A stretch of 64,000 nt of DNA from Atopsyche davidsoni. Its lineage: Eukaryota; Arthropoda; Insecta; Trichoptera; Hydrobiosidae. Under the pieces are notes generated by a model. It did not search any database and was not told where the DNA came from. It worked only from the letters and a program-made list of their open reading frames with translations. Below, one piece after another: positions 44,828-56,995 of the stretch. Made by a program: the position numbers and the translations under genes. The stretch covers positions 5,332,001-5,396,000 of the forward strand of contig JAILWY010000012.1 in NCBI GenBank assembly GCA_022113835.1, read 5' to 3'. Position 1 is the stretch's first letter. The number at the start of each line of letters is the position of its first letter.

Positions 44828-47800
44828 ATATTGATATTTTATCCCGTCGCAGTATAAAGAGTTTGTCGTTATCTCAATTGTACAATATAATACATTATTA
44901 CTTTTAACCACTCAGCAAAACACGAATCCATGGAAAAAGAGAAGCAAAACTGTTTAGTGTATACTTGGTACCAGTTCCAGGAAAATCGGTTTACTTAACA
45001 AGCTTAATTAAAGCCACCGGGGGCCGACCCCTCGTGACTCGCGTGCGAGGATTTTTTGTGTTTTCTCATATTTTTAAGGTTAAATAATTGAGATTTTATT
45101 GTTTAGTTTATGGTTTGGTTTTTTATCTTTGAGCTGGGAGCGCTCGCGGGGACATACGGGCCGGAGATCGTATCTAGGGTCGCGGGGCTACAGAATCAAG
45201 CTCTAAATATTTGATCACGTTGACAAAAAAGCTCCCCTAATATAATATAGATTAAAACAATTGAAAAAATAGCCTCGAAAAAAATGTCAGTGTCATGATC
45301 GTGGGGTGGTTTTTTTTAGGAATTCTATTGTTACACTTATTCATAATTGTTTGTGACCAATATAAATTAATTAGAAAAACCGATCTAATATAAGCAATTG
45401 TTGGATAAAAGCGTAAATCTATATTAACTTTTACTAATGAAAAACGTACTCCACTTTTTTTTTAATTTATGTTTATTACTTGTTTATGAATCAACATGGC
45501 CGGCTCATTTTTTAAAAAATATGTTTACTTTCATTATCCGCATATTTTTAGTACTTTTCATCTTATTTTGCTTTTATTTAAATAAACAATTTTAATATAT
45601 TTTGAATTTAAAACACATTGCAATACGCAGTACCCATGAAAACCTCCCTCTGAAGTTTTTCCTTATTGAAACACGCGTCGCGTTATCTGAGCTCCTACCG
45701 TAACCCGATCCACCGTCAACAATCACCATCTCACCACTGCCCCAAATCATCAAGTCTTCCATCCCGCCACAAATTCATCAGCGGCACCGACGAAGTAAAG
45801 TCATTATCCATCCATCATGATTGTTGGAAGCAGTTTTAATCGCGGCCCCTTAACGAGAGCTTCCCGGGCCGATGGCTGCTGCGCCGAGCCGCTCCGCGGA
45901 ACGGAGCTTTGTTAAATTGCGTTAAATTAATCACATCCTATCTCATCACGTCTGTTTATAAACTGGAATTGCGCCGCAGTTTGAGTAGTTTCAGGATATT
46001 TTCGTGAGATTGTTGGCTGCGTTTTAATTGGACCGGAGTCCTCAATTATTACAAGCCAGAGCCAATTTCCTAAAATTTCAAATTGGGTTAGTGAGGATTT
46101 TCGGAGTGCTAATGATTCGTGTGTTCAAAATATATTTATTTGCAATAATTTATGAATTCTATTAATCTAACTAACTGAACCTTAAGAAGCTCATAGTATA
46201 AAAAAATATACATTTATTTTCTAAGTATAAGTAGAATGACAAATATAACGTTTACGTACAGAACTAATTCATGTAATATCGTATTTATATTTAAATTTAC
46301 TGTATTTTCAATAAAAAACCAAAACTGCAAATAATGATGTGGCGAACTCACAATAAAGATTTTCAAACAATAATAACTAAATATTCATACTTAAGTTATG
46401 CAAAAGTAAACGAGATTAATAAATAAAATAATCTTTGAAGAATTAATGTAAAAATTGCATTCATTTTATTTATTACAGATTTCAAAACCATGATAACCTT
46501 AAATGTACAAAAATACTTGATAAGTATAAGTGATAGAAATTTCGTGGTTGAATTTGGTTCCATGTTGTTGAGAATCACATTAAACCATTAATACTTTGCA
46601 CCACTCTCAAGCCGACTCACATGTTGCTGCAAACGACACTCAAATGATTCAGTATGAGCTTGCAACTTTACTAATATTCAGAATGCCAAGTTCGCAAAAA
46701 ATACAATTTACCGAAGCATTTTCGCACAATAATTCATTGAATTTGTAGCTTCTGAATGAACTCGGCAGGAAATAAAAACACAAATTAATTTACGACATGA
46801 CAGCGCCAGCGCCGCATGCAAATAATTGTGAATGTGCAGTTTTTTTGCGAAACTCTTACATCAACCGCCGTGAGCTCAGTCAGCCACATGTTCGCGAGAT
46901 TTCTCACTCTGATACTGTATATGGCTTTGGTTGTATATTTAGATAATGTCTCCCTCAGGATTAGCAACTAGCACACCGAAAAGTTCATTAAATTCCATGT
47001 GTTAATAATTTTTTTTGTTTATAAAAAAAAAACGTCCTCTGCCCTGATTATGAGCTTTGCTTACATTATGTAAACGTTTAACAACAACGTGAAAATATAA
47101 CCATTTTAATATATTGTAATATTCTATTATGAATATGAATACAACATAATGATGCTTGTGATCTTATTATATTTCGCAAACTGAGCATTTATTTGTGTTA
47201 TACTTGTGCTGTGGAGATAAGACATCATCGCCTAGTTAAAGATTGAGAGCATTTAAAGCGTCTTATGAAGGCTTTCAACCGATAAAGGAATAGTTAAATG
47301 TTTTTCAAGTATCATTTAAACTGATATTTTTTTCTGATTAAATAATCCATGAAATTCATTATTTTGATGAGAGCAGTTAAATATGCAGTCTTATAAATTC
47401 GTTTATTTTTTTTTTGACTTGTATGCAAGTGATAAAGTCGTAACTTCGCAGTAGGTCGAGATCCAATGTAATATCATGTCTGCACAAAATGATTAACACC
47501 TCCAAATGTTTAAGTAAACAACGTAATGAACCGTTTTGTTTATGTTTCTTAGAGTTTATTTGATTTTAACATATTTAAACCATAAAAACACAATTTTAGC
47601 ATTTATATTCAAATACAAATTCCACTTAGAAGCGTATGGCTCTGTTTACATACAAGCCTTATGATACTACAATCTAATTAATATAAGTTCAATGAACTAA
47701 ACGCATCTGAAAAAAAGCACCCGAAGAAGAATAGTGTAGAAGGGAGAATAGTTTAGTGGGAAAAGTCTGCGTATAGCATTATTATATAATGCTTTCCTTA

Positions 47801-48792
47801 CAAAGCTCTAGCGTTAGCAGAACTAATAGGAGGAACCCCCCACCACGACAAGATACTTCCAGACCACATCCCTCCACTACTCCATTACTGATCCTTTACA
47901 CACGCTCAGGGTACAGAATGGCAGCCATGCACAAGCAACAGAACGGGGAGAGCGGGGAAATAAAATTTGAATATGCAAACTATTTCCAAAGGCAGTCCTT
48001 TCTTTTACCCTAAAAGTGTCAATTGCCATCCAGCGCACCGACAGCGGTTCCCATGGAGTCAGGGCGGATATGCTCGTTTACCAAATCAGTCGCCTTGTTT
48101 ACTCCAGCCGCATGCGCGGCCGCGGCTAATCGCATGGGCCAGGAACGATGGCGGAGATGATTTCAGAAAACCGTCGCTAAACTGACTAATTAGTATGATT
48201 GCGCTCGACAGTGTTTGAAGATCCCGGAGTGCCCGGGCCACGAATTAATGAAGTCCAAAACAGTTTTGTGTGGAAGAGTACCTCGTTTTTTACACGTGGT
48301 AGGAAGATATTCGTGTGTTGAATAGGAAAAAATATATAGTCATAACATTGAATTAAAAAAGTTATCAAGATAATTTATTTGTAAAAAAGTTGATTGTTTC
48401 ATATAATCCAAACAATATAAGTATAAAGCAAAACTACAAACAAATTAAAGAACTACCTACATATTTTTCATAATAATATGATTCTATCGATTTTGGTCAT
48501 ATAAAGACATCGTCAAAGCTTCTGTTGAATCACACGTTATATTAAATCTCTAAGACTATTGTTAATTTAATATTTCAATTTATTTGATCGTTGGCATCAA
48601 AATAATATTTAAATGTTAGAACCTGTCGTCAGTTTCGAAAAAATACAATCTCAACCCAAAATTAAGTCATTATAACTGATACGGAGCAAAGGTTGTTTTA
48701 GGTTTAATAATTAATCTGGTTGTCTTTTATTTAACCTGTCACAAGACGTCAAAGATGCTGTGCTCATGTGGATGCATTAAGTAGCTGCAGTT

Positions 48793-48824
48793 CGCGCATC
48801 TGCCAGCTATGTGGCAGATGCGCG
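48793..48824. other. Perfect hairpin, 13-bp stem with 6-base loop
   Basis: CGCGCATCTGCCA and its exact complement flank the loop GCTATG. It is GC-rich in an AT-rich region. A second short inverted repeat (CTGACGTT / AACGTCAG) follows near 48866-48886. The stem is too short for a typical animal pre-miRNA unless flanking bases pair imperfectly. It may be a protein-binding palindrome or an RNA hairpin. Confidence 0.6.
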
Positions 48825-50509
48825 TGCAAGTGCTCCAGGACTGTTGTTTCATTTCGCGCCAATTCTGACGTTCAGTTAACGTCAGCAATGCATGCGTTTG
48901 CGTGGGCCGGAGCTGCTTGATGATGGAAACGTGGAAGAGGGCGTGAGAACTGGAGCGATAGAAGTTTCTCTCCATTTTATCAACAACTCACCTAGGACAA
49001 CTCTTTTCACCTCTCATTAAAGCGCCGATTTGATTATACATGATTTTTTATTTTTTTTGATATATTAAAATGTCTCCCAGGGTTGTTAGTTATTCACAAT
49101 ATGTAATTGTTATGATACAACATATCGTTACTAAGCAAAAAATGGATCCACATGCGGACTTAAAACATCTGGATTTCAAAAATCACATTGTCATCTAAAT
49201 CTGGAATCAAAGCCAAATGTTTATTTCAAGAGAATCTTATAATGATCCAGGCGACTCGCGTTGTGAACAAAATGAAGACATGAAGACGTGCGACGTGACA
49301 AGTCCTGGTAAATTAGATAATAATGAATACGTCACAAGAGGGATAGAATAATTTTTAACCCTTCTTTATTTTTTGTGACATGAAATATACTCGTAGTACT
49401 TAAATCATTAAATGTACAAAAATATTAAAAGGAAACAAATGCTCAGACCTTAAATCTGAATTTTATAAAATTTGGCAAATCAGAAAAATTATAATAAAAA
49501 TAAAAAGACACTAAATATCAATAAAATAATTATTTTAAACATTATATTTCTGAAAATATGCGACATAATTAACAAAATTATTTTTTAATAAAGTTGATTC
49601 CATATTTGTTATTCATTGGATAAGATGCTAGATTAAAATAAATCTTAAAAAATCACTAGTGCATCAAAAAAATATGGATAATGTGGAAAGACAGTCATTT
49701 AAAAGAAGTCATTTTAATAAATAAAAAGAATGATCATAGTGAACTAAAAGCTAAATATAATACGCATGCATGATTCACAGCTCGTGTCCATCTTTATTAT
49801 AACCTAAAGGGGTATTCATTAAACTCGACTTTATGATTTCGCACTGCATATTTACCAGTGACGTTCAAGACTCACATATTTACTTGATATCACACATTTT
49901 TTTGAAATACATCATTATTTTTTCGTATTCAAGAATAATAAGTAAAGTTAAGAAGTTATTTAGTAAAACATAGATACAATCTAAAAAGCATAAAATACTA
50001 AAAAGCACATGAATCGGAAATTCATCGTTATTTATTTTTTAACAATAACTTGAAAAACTTAGATTTAAAATTCAAATTTAGGTTAGGGCAAATCACCAGG
50101 TTGAATAACACATGATCTCGCTTCATGTTTATATTTTCTCATAGATATTCTGCATTTGTAGAAAATTAACGTCTGAAAACCTCCGCACGTCACTGCGCAT
50201 GCAAATACTGAAGCTCACCTCTCGCACATTGAATGTATAAATAAGCAATTCATCGCATGATTCACCGTATAAATTAACCGACTTGTTCCCACCGAGGAGA
50301 CTCCTGCACGAGTTATCACAATATTAGTACCTACGATACATTATCACACAGCCCCTGGGACGTCGGCCGGGCGCGCATTTAACTCTTTATATGGTTGATA
50401 AACAACAATTAAGCCGAGGCCCGGTCAATTAGAACAATCACACTTAAGTCGGTGAGGACTAAATCTTGGCGCTGCAGAGATCGTCCGATTCGCACGCTCT
50501 TTGGCTGCG

Positions 50510-50531
50510 TGACGTCACGGGGGTGACGTCA
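50510..50531. promoter_or_regulatory. Paired CRE palindromes (TGACGTCA x2)
   Basis: Two full TGACGTCA sites at 50510-50517 and 50524-50531 are 14 bases apart start to start, inside a GC-rich island. The full palindrome is the known binding site of CREB/ATF bZIP dimers. The close pair suggests an enhancer or promoter; no transcript is visible beside it. Confidence 0.5.
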
Positions 50532-53500
50532 GAGAGACGCCTGAGGTAATTGAGGTGAGAAAATGTAGACAAAACGGGCGACCGGGGAAACTTCTGGCTG
50601 CTGGTCTGACACACGAGTGAGTGGGAGAGGCTGCCGCTCGGCGCGGAGGTGACAGGAGACTTGACGGTAAAATGCAATTTAATGGGCTGGACGAAATTAG
50701 GCGCGGCTGCTTCACACCTCGTAAATTAATTTAATAAATTGATCAAGGCAACAATATCATAAAACTGTCTTTTGATTAAAATTTTTCATACCTTTTAAAA
50801 TTATGATACCCAAAGACGACACAAGTATCCAGCTACTATTTATCCTTATTTAGATGAATAATGGGCGCGGCCAAATTAGTGAAATAAGTTGTTTATTTAT
50901 TTTAATACTATTAAACCTTGTTTTGACCATTGAAAACATTGATTCAATTACTACGTATATTACACTTAAAAAATACGAATAATTTATTTATTTTATTAAA
51001 ATATTTTGAACATAGGTTCTCGTACATTTATTATATTACCAACAATATAGAAATAAAATCACATAATTTAGGGATGAATTTTAATCAGGTATGATCAATA
51101 ATTCATTGTTTGTAAAAGTCTGAAGTTGTTTAGCGTTAAAAGCATTTTTATCATTAACTTCAATGCTTATTTATTAGAGCTACACTCATTATTTGCATCA
51201 CTAAATAGTTTGATAAAGTCTGTACGGGAGGGTGGCATCTCCAGGTGTGCATATTTTGTGAACCACCCCCCTGTCCGCAGCCCCCAGCCCCGGCGCCCCC
51301 TGACCGCAGCCGCAGCCGCTAACTCGCAGTATCCGTTACAGTAATTAAAGCAGTTAAGCGGATGCTTATCAAACGTCACAGAGTCGTTAATTAGTGGCAA
51401 TATACGAGGTGCGAGTGTGTGGGTGGGGCGGCCTCGGTGTGCGTGTGCGTTATGCAATGCCGCGGCTGTGGAGTGGAGGTGCGCGAGTGTGAGTTGCGGG
51501 AGAGCCGGGCGGCAGTCACCTAGGCTGGACCGCGCCCAGGGAGCCGAGCGATCAACCAAACTGTTGAGAACATGACAAACTTGGAACTATCTCAGCGTTT
51601 GCCCGTCAATGTGTACTGGGCTTTGATTGTTACATGGGTTCACATAAAAAACCTTAAAGTCAACCCTTTGAATTTTTTATATCAGCGAAACTTTACATAA
51701 AAAGTCTTTTCAATTATCATGATCTGCAGTATTCTGAAATTCAACATAACATTACTTTTTATTTCGTATTATGGTTTTTTACTATATATTGTAATTTTCT
51801 TCTCTTCCTTTTGAAAAAAATGCTATTTATAATTTTATGCAACTTTAACAAGTGTCTTGAAAAAATGTCAATATTAGTGCCAAATGTGTGAATGATTTAT
51901 ATCAAAAAAATTATCATTATTATGGATAATACCCAAAATATTTTGCAAATGCAGACTATATAGTAGAATGATTATATACCAATTTTGTGCATAAACTGTT
52001 CGTCAGTTTACTTTTCAAAACATCCATCACACCAATTATGGTTTTGAAGTGTGAAAAACGTTATACCTTAATAAAGTATAACAGTGTTTTAAAAAGCTGT
52101 TCAAGGTTCGCTGCATTGAAATTATTTAAAAAATATAGCTCGTATGGCAAAATATTATCAAAATAGCACCCAAAAGTGACAAAGGCATCCTTGTTGCCCT
52201 TTATTAAGGGCATCAATGGAAAATAAGTGTAAAATCTATGCGCTGTGCTGCCTTACCTCAACATCTCAAGCTTTTGGATTATGATGCGTCAGAGAACTTT
52301 AATTCAAAAAATGCTATGAATAATAAAAATCCTAATTATTTTCAGAAGCTATGTATCTTTTAAGAGTTCCAGGACTAGAAGCTGTGCAGCTGGAGCCCTG
52401 CGCAGTCGTGATGAGGCGGCAGACTTGACCCTCGGCCGGGCGTGTGAAGCGGGGACCTGTCACCAAAACAACCGCGTCGTGCCAGCCAGTCCGCCAGCCA
52501 AATTACCCATGATTAATAGCTTTATAATTCTTTTTCGCATACGCTCCATGTACTTCCACGCAGTATCAACCTTCTCCATTGCCGTGGATCCCTAATTTTA
52601 GGAAAGCGCGACATGTGAATGGTTGCATTTGAGTAATACGTTGAATGAATACTCAAATTACTCACGAGGCTTAATTGCATTGTTTTCTATGAAACAATTC
52701 CCAGCTACTGGGATATTTTTAAATGCATTATAAATGAAAATATATGAATGAATGCTCATATAAAAACTAAACAACTTTTTGATAAACCTTGAAAATAGTA
52801 AAATTAATTTATAAATCTTCATTGCTCATTATAAATATAGAATAAAACTTTTTACATTTATCTCTAAGTTGTGAATTTTTATAAACAAATATGTATAGTA
52901 TTTATTTTTTGGCATTTAGCTTTCATTTCATTGAAACACAACATCGCCGGGATTGATAGAGATGAATGACCTCATGCCTGATTGGTTCTAGAAATGGTCA
53001 ACATTAAAATAGTCATTAAAAACACGACATCAATCACACGAAAACACGAAACAACATGATCATTAATTTATTTCTTTCTTTGACGCAATAAAGTTACATT
53101 GTAATTGTCACTTTTAGTACTTAGTAACAATAATGTTTTTTTATTCCCTTGAACGTATCAGTATTGTGTGTTGTTGATTTTATATGATTTTTCTTTGGTG
53201 TAAAATATAATTCTAAAATTATTTATTGTTTTTGCTTTTTAAGTTAAACTAAAATATCATATGGCGATAGTCAAGTATTCGCAGTTTTTACTCCTTACCC
53301 AAAACTACGTTTCCTATCTCTCGTTAAAATATACGAAAAACTGGCGAACGTCTCAACTTCGGGAAGTAGAGAGTGTCACTCATATAAAAAAGCAATCCCA
53401 AACCGCTGCCGTAAACTATCCAACATTGACACATCTGGAAACCTTTTCCAATATCCGGCATCCCGGCACTCCGACCGCCGCGCGACTATCCGAAGATTTC

Positions 53501-54673
53501 AACTCGGATTCGCCTCAGCCAGATGGGTTATCATTTCGATTTGTCAAGAGCCGGAGCTTGGTGCGAGGTATAAATCATAAGTGATGTAACCCGAATTTCT
53601 AACAACTCTTCTTACATTTAAATTATGTCTCTATATTTATTCATAACAACCATAACATGAGGGGAAATGTCTGAATATTTTGTCATGAAAATAAAATTAG
53701 AATAAACGGTTTACGAACCATACTATCCAAAAATAAAGTGGTGACGCTAATAATCTCATTTTCTATTAAAAAACAATGATTCATAAAAGTAATAAAACAT
53801 TGTGCAATACGTTTATGTTACTCTGTTATTAAGACTGACACATCTACTTTATAGTGTTATAGATAATAACAGATTCGAGGTATTTTAATAAAAACACTCA
53901 TTTTCTCAAAAGTTTTGCACTGGGAGATAGGTGTTAGGAACACAATATTTACTTCAGGAATTTTCAGTTTATTACATGATAAAACGAATACATCAGCTCT
54001 CACGATTGTATGGAATTATATTTGCAATAAATAGGTTTAAAATTTTAAGTAGTATTCGGATAGATCCAATAAAACTCACCATCAGCAGATACTCTTAGTA
54101 AGCATGTAACAGTGACAATACAACAAGGAAATATTCAGCACTTTATTATTTTGTTATTATTGTCAGTACCAGGGCTGTCGGTAGCAAAATGAACCAATAA
54201 TTAGCGAATAGACACCGTTGTCTCTCCTACATATATTTCTGATTTGATGTACGCAGGGGATTTTCTTGTGATTTTGTGATGTTCACGTGTTAATTTTGGT
54301 AGCCGTTTTTATTCACGGGTGTTGAGCTGCCTGATGTTTTCTGTCCTCCGACAACATCGAATCAAAATAAACCTAAGAAAGTATCATTTTAAGCTTTTAA
54401 TCGGCCATCGTGAAATATAACAGTTTTATTAAATATTAAGAATGCAGGAGCACTTAAAATGACCCATAACTTCACGAAATCTCGCAATAAACAAATACCC
54501 CATTTCCCAAGTTCGCTTGCTCGCGTCTAGCGGGCGAAGGCGACGTAATCGCGAGAGCTTCGCGAGTTATCGATAGTCCTCCGCCGGCCGCCACCTGCGC
54601 CGCTAAAAGCAATGCTGAATCAGAGCCCAGGCACATGCGCCCGCCAAATCTGATTATCCGGCTAATGCCGGGG

Positions 54674-54704
54674 CCGGAGTATCCGGAGTATCCGGAGTAT
54701 CCGG
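54674..54704. repeat. 9-bp tandem repeat CCGGAGTAT, three copies plus part
   Basis: Three exact units are followed by CCGG. It lies in a GC-rich island (54490-54900). Confidence 0.85.
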
Positions 54705-56088
54705 CACTCTGGTCGCCAGGCACCGACGACGAGCCGCCCCTGCTCGTAAACACATAATGCCCGTAAAGTCGCCGAATCAGGCCCGCGAGTGCGCTGTTAA
54801 TCTCCGGGAGCCCGCCGGATGAATATGGGACGAGCGGGCCTGCCGCTGAATAATAGAACGTCTCTCCGAATTTTTGGGCCCCCGTATTAAGTTTGCCCTG
54901 TCACAGATTCAATAATGTGCCTTTGTTTTTTTTTTTATTTTACGCTCATACTGCTTTCTTTTTACTTAATATTCTCTTTTTTTTTTTGAACTTTCGTACG
55001 TGACTACTAAAATATTTATGATAAAAACTAGCATCAAAGCGACTTACGTATTTCAACGATGGTCATACAATAAATGCTTTTAATTTTATGAATTCGAAAA
55101 TAAAAAAAATTTAAAAATTTACTTAGTTTATTTCATATTACAAAGTAAAGATCTTTGAAAATATACGATATTTTGTTCCCGAGGTCTTTGAAATTTAATA
55201 TAGTATCACCTTTATTAAATAAACCAAACAGTTAACAAACGGATTGCAAACTTTACTGAGAATATAAGAGTTCGTTTTCTCTTCAAAGACTACATTGAAA
55301 ACTAGTTGTTTTTACTGGTTAAAAAATATAACTCTAAACGTTGTTTAATCTAACTTAAAATCAAAGTAACTGAGTATACTCGTATATCATATATGACATA
55401 TAAAATACAAAATGTTGATTTAAATAATAATTTTTTTAAATATCTATACTTGCATTATTAAAAGTTTTAACATAAACAAATTTCAGCAAAATTTAGTTGT
55501 TAATCGTAAAATGTTAATACTTAATTTTTCTGAATTAGTGAAATGTTTTACAGTGGAATGTAATAATTCAGCGCATTAAAATAATATAAAAAAGAATTAT
55601 TTATTAGCATTTTAAGTAAAATAATCTGAAGCCTATCTATCATCATACGCACCACGAAATATTTCCATCAAAATTATCAATAATAATTTATTACAACTCG
55701 GTTTTCCGCATACTTCCGAGCGGCAATAAATCAATATAATCAAACAGTCTTACACCCCAAAAACACCGGAAGCGCCAGCGATAATTTATTCAATTAATAA
55801 TAAACCTGAGATATCACAAGTTAGTTGCAGGGGGTGCCGATAAATCTACTTAACGGGTCCCGGAACATCGGCTCATCAGGTATCAATGCCGCCTCACACT
55901 CGAACAGAGCAATTTCGAAGTCAGATCCGGGCAGGAAGTACACAACTGGGAAATTTGAATGGCTGTCAATGTTGCGGTGCGGCACGTGGGGCGCTAACTG
56001 CCCGCCCCGCACCTGCCTTTTCATCTGAAACCTGCTATTTTATTATCTGCTGGGGAAATGTTCCGCCGCTTCAGCTGTCCCATTTTCT

Positions 56089-56160
56089 CTCTTTTGTGAT
56101 GACTTGAAAAAACGAAGCGTATCGAAGGCTTTGGCTGCGGGTACGGTGCGAAATGATTTT
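56089..56160 (+). repeat. Dispersed repeat, copy A
   Basis: It starts TCTCTTTTGTGATGACTTGA and shares TGAAGGCTTTG-like and GAAATGATTTT-like blocks in the same order with copy B, 834 bases downstream. The two are diverged. It could be an old duplication or a short unknown repeat. Confidence 0.5.
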
Positions 56161-56202
56161 CTTAGCTGTGTGCTTTTATGCCAATGATATAATATTTTTG
56201 AG

Positions 56203-56214
56203 TAAAATACTTGA
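56203..56214. repeat. Left 12-bp target duplication of the nested SINE (TAAAATACTTGA)
   Basis: Exact match to 56438-56449. Confidence 0.85.
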
Positions 56215-56437
56215 TTATTACTAATATTATTAGGCACATTAGTTCATATATAGAAGATGACTCAAAGAAACTCTCAGAAAAATATCATCCCACACAAATC
56301 ACGATGATATTTTTCTGAGAGTTTCTTTAAGTCATCTTCTGTATATGAACTAATGTGCCTAATCATATTAGTAATAATATAATAAACCCGTAATGGGTAA
56401 TAAATACGCATCTGATTGACCAATCAGTAAATTGATA
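56215..56437. mobile_element. Second fold-back SINE (223 bp), nested in the hairpin element
   Basis: A reversed SINE tail (56217-56289) meets a short head remnant, CCCACACAAATCAC (56289-56302), and then a forward tail (about 56303-56433). The tails form inverted repeats of about 70 bp with only about 15 bases between them. The same family and layout as 27216-27576, with most of the reversed head missing. A 12-bp exact duplication flanks it. The forward tails of the two copies are nearly identical through GTAATGGGTAATAAATACGC. Confidence 0.8.
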
Positions 56438-56449
56438 TAAAATACTTGA
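56438..56449. repeat. Right 12-bp target duplication of the nested SINE (TAAAATACTTGA)
   Basis: Exact match to 56203-56214. Confidence 0.85.
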
Positions 56450-56922
56450 GTGATTTTCCACATGTTCGCTTTTATTTGTGACCGGTTTCGCCAACCTTTC
56501 ACGTTGGCATCAAACAGAACGCCAACGTGAAAGGTTGGCGAAACCGGTCACAAATAAAAACGAACGTGTGGAAAATCACTCAAGTATTTTACTCAAAAAT
56601 ATTAAAATGGAATTCCACGAAGTACTCTCTGTCAAAAATATTGAATTTCTTAGCAATGATATATGAATGCATATATTTTTTTTAAATATTTGAATTATTA
56701 TAATAATTATTAAAGTCGTTTTATATGTAACTCGATTACCCAAAATATTGTTTACTGGGTTTTTAGTATAGAACCTATATTTTTTAAAATAATAAGAAAA
56801 CGCAAATATTAGTACAATAGGTAGCTATGGGAATTTTATTGCTGTTGATGATTTTTTAGCTATGTAAATTTAATATTTCATTAGATTTTAATATAAAAAG
56901 TTACCAGGTAGTACCGACGTTT

Positions 56923-56995
56923 CTCTTTTGTGATGATTTGAATAAAAATTCAAAGCATACTGAAGGCTTTGACTGGAGCTCAGGTATACTGGGAA
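56923..56995 (+). repeat. Dispersed repeat, copy B
   Basis: Diverged copy of 56089-56160, sharing CTCTTTTGTGATGA at the start and GAAGGCTTTG in the middle in the same order and spacing. Confidence 0.5.

Larger units (their letters stand above)
39911..56088. other. Long non-coding stretch with many GC-rich islands
   Basis: No gene is supported in these 16 kb. AT-rich DNA is interrupted by GC-rich islands near 40340-40560, 41580-41770, 43050-43200, 44690-44760, 45000-45200, 45700-45920, 47990-48160, 48770-48960, 50350-50700, 51230-51560, 52370-52510, 53390-53560, 54490-54900 and 55840-56020. The longer open frames fall in these islands, where stops are rarer, and show no domains or splice structure. 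Named local features are listed separately. Confidence 0.5.
56191..56603. mobile_element. Hairpin element with 83-bp arms, interrupted by a SINE
   Basis: The right arm 56521-56603 is complementary to a left arm split into 56191-56214 and 56450-56508; 81 of 83 bases pair. The loop is 12 bases (56509-56520). Removing the insert and one copy of its 12-bp duplication gives a continuous 178-bp hairpin. It could be a MITE of unknown family or a product of inverted duplication. No outer target duplication is clear, though TTTCTTAGC and CAATGATAT motifs recur on both sides (56152-56190 and 56646-56662). Confidence 0.8.
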
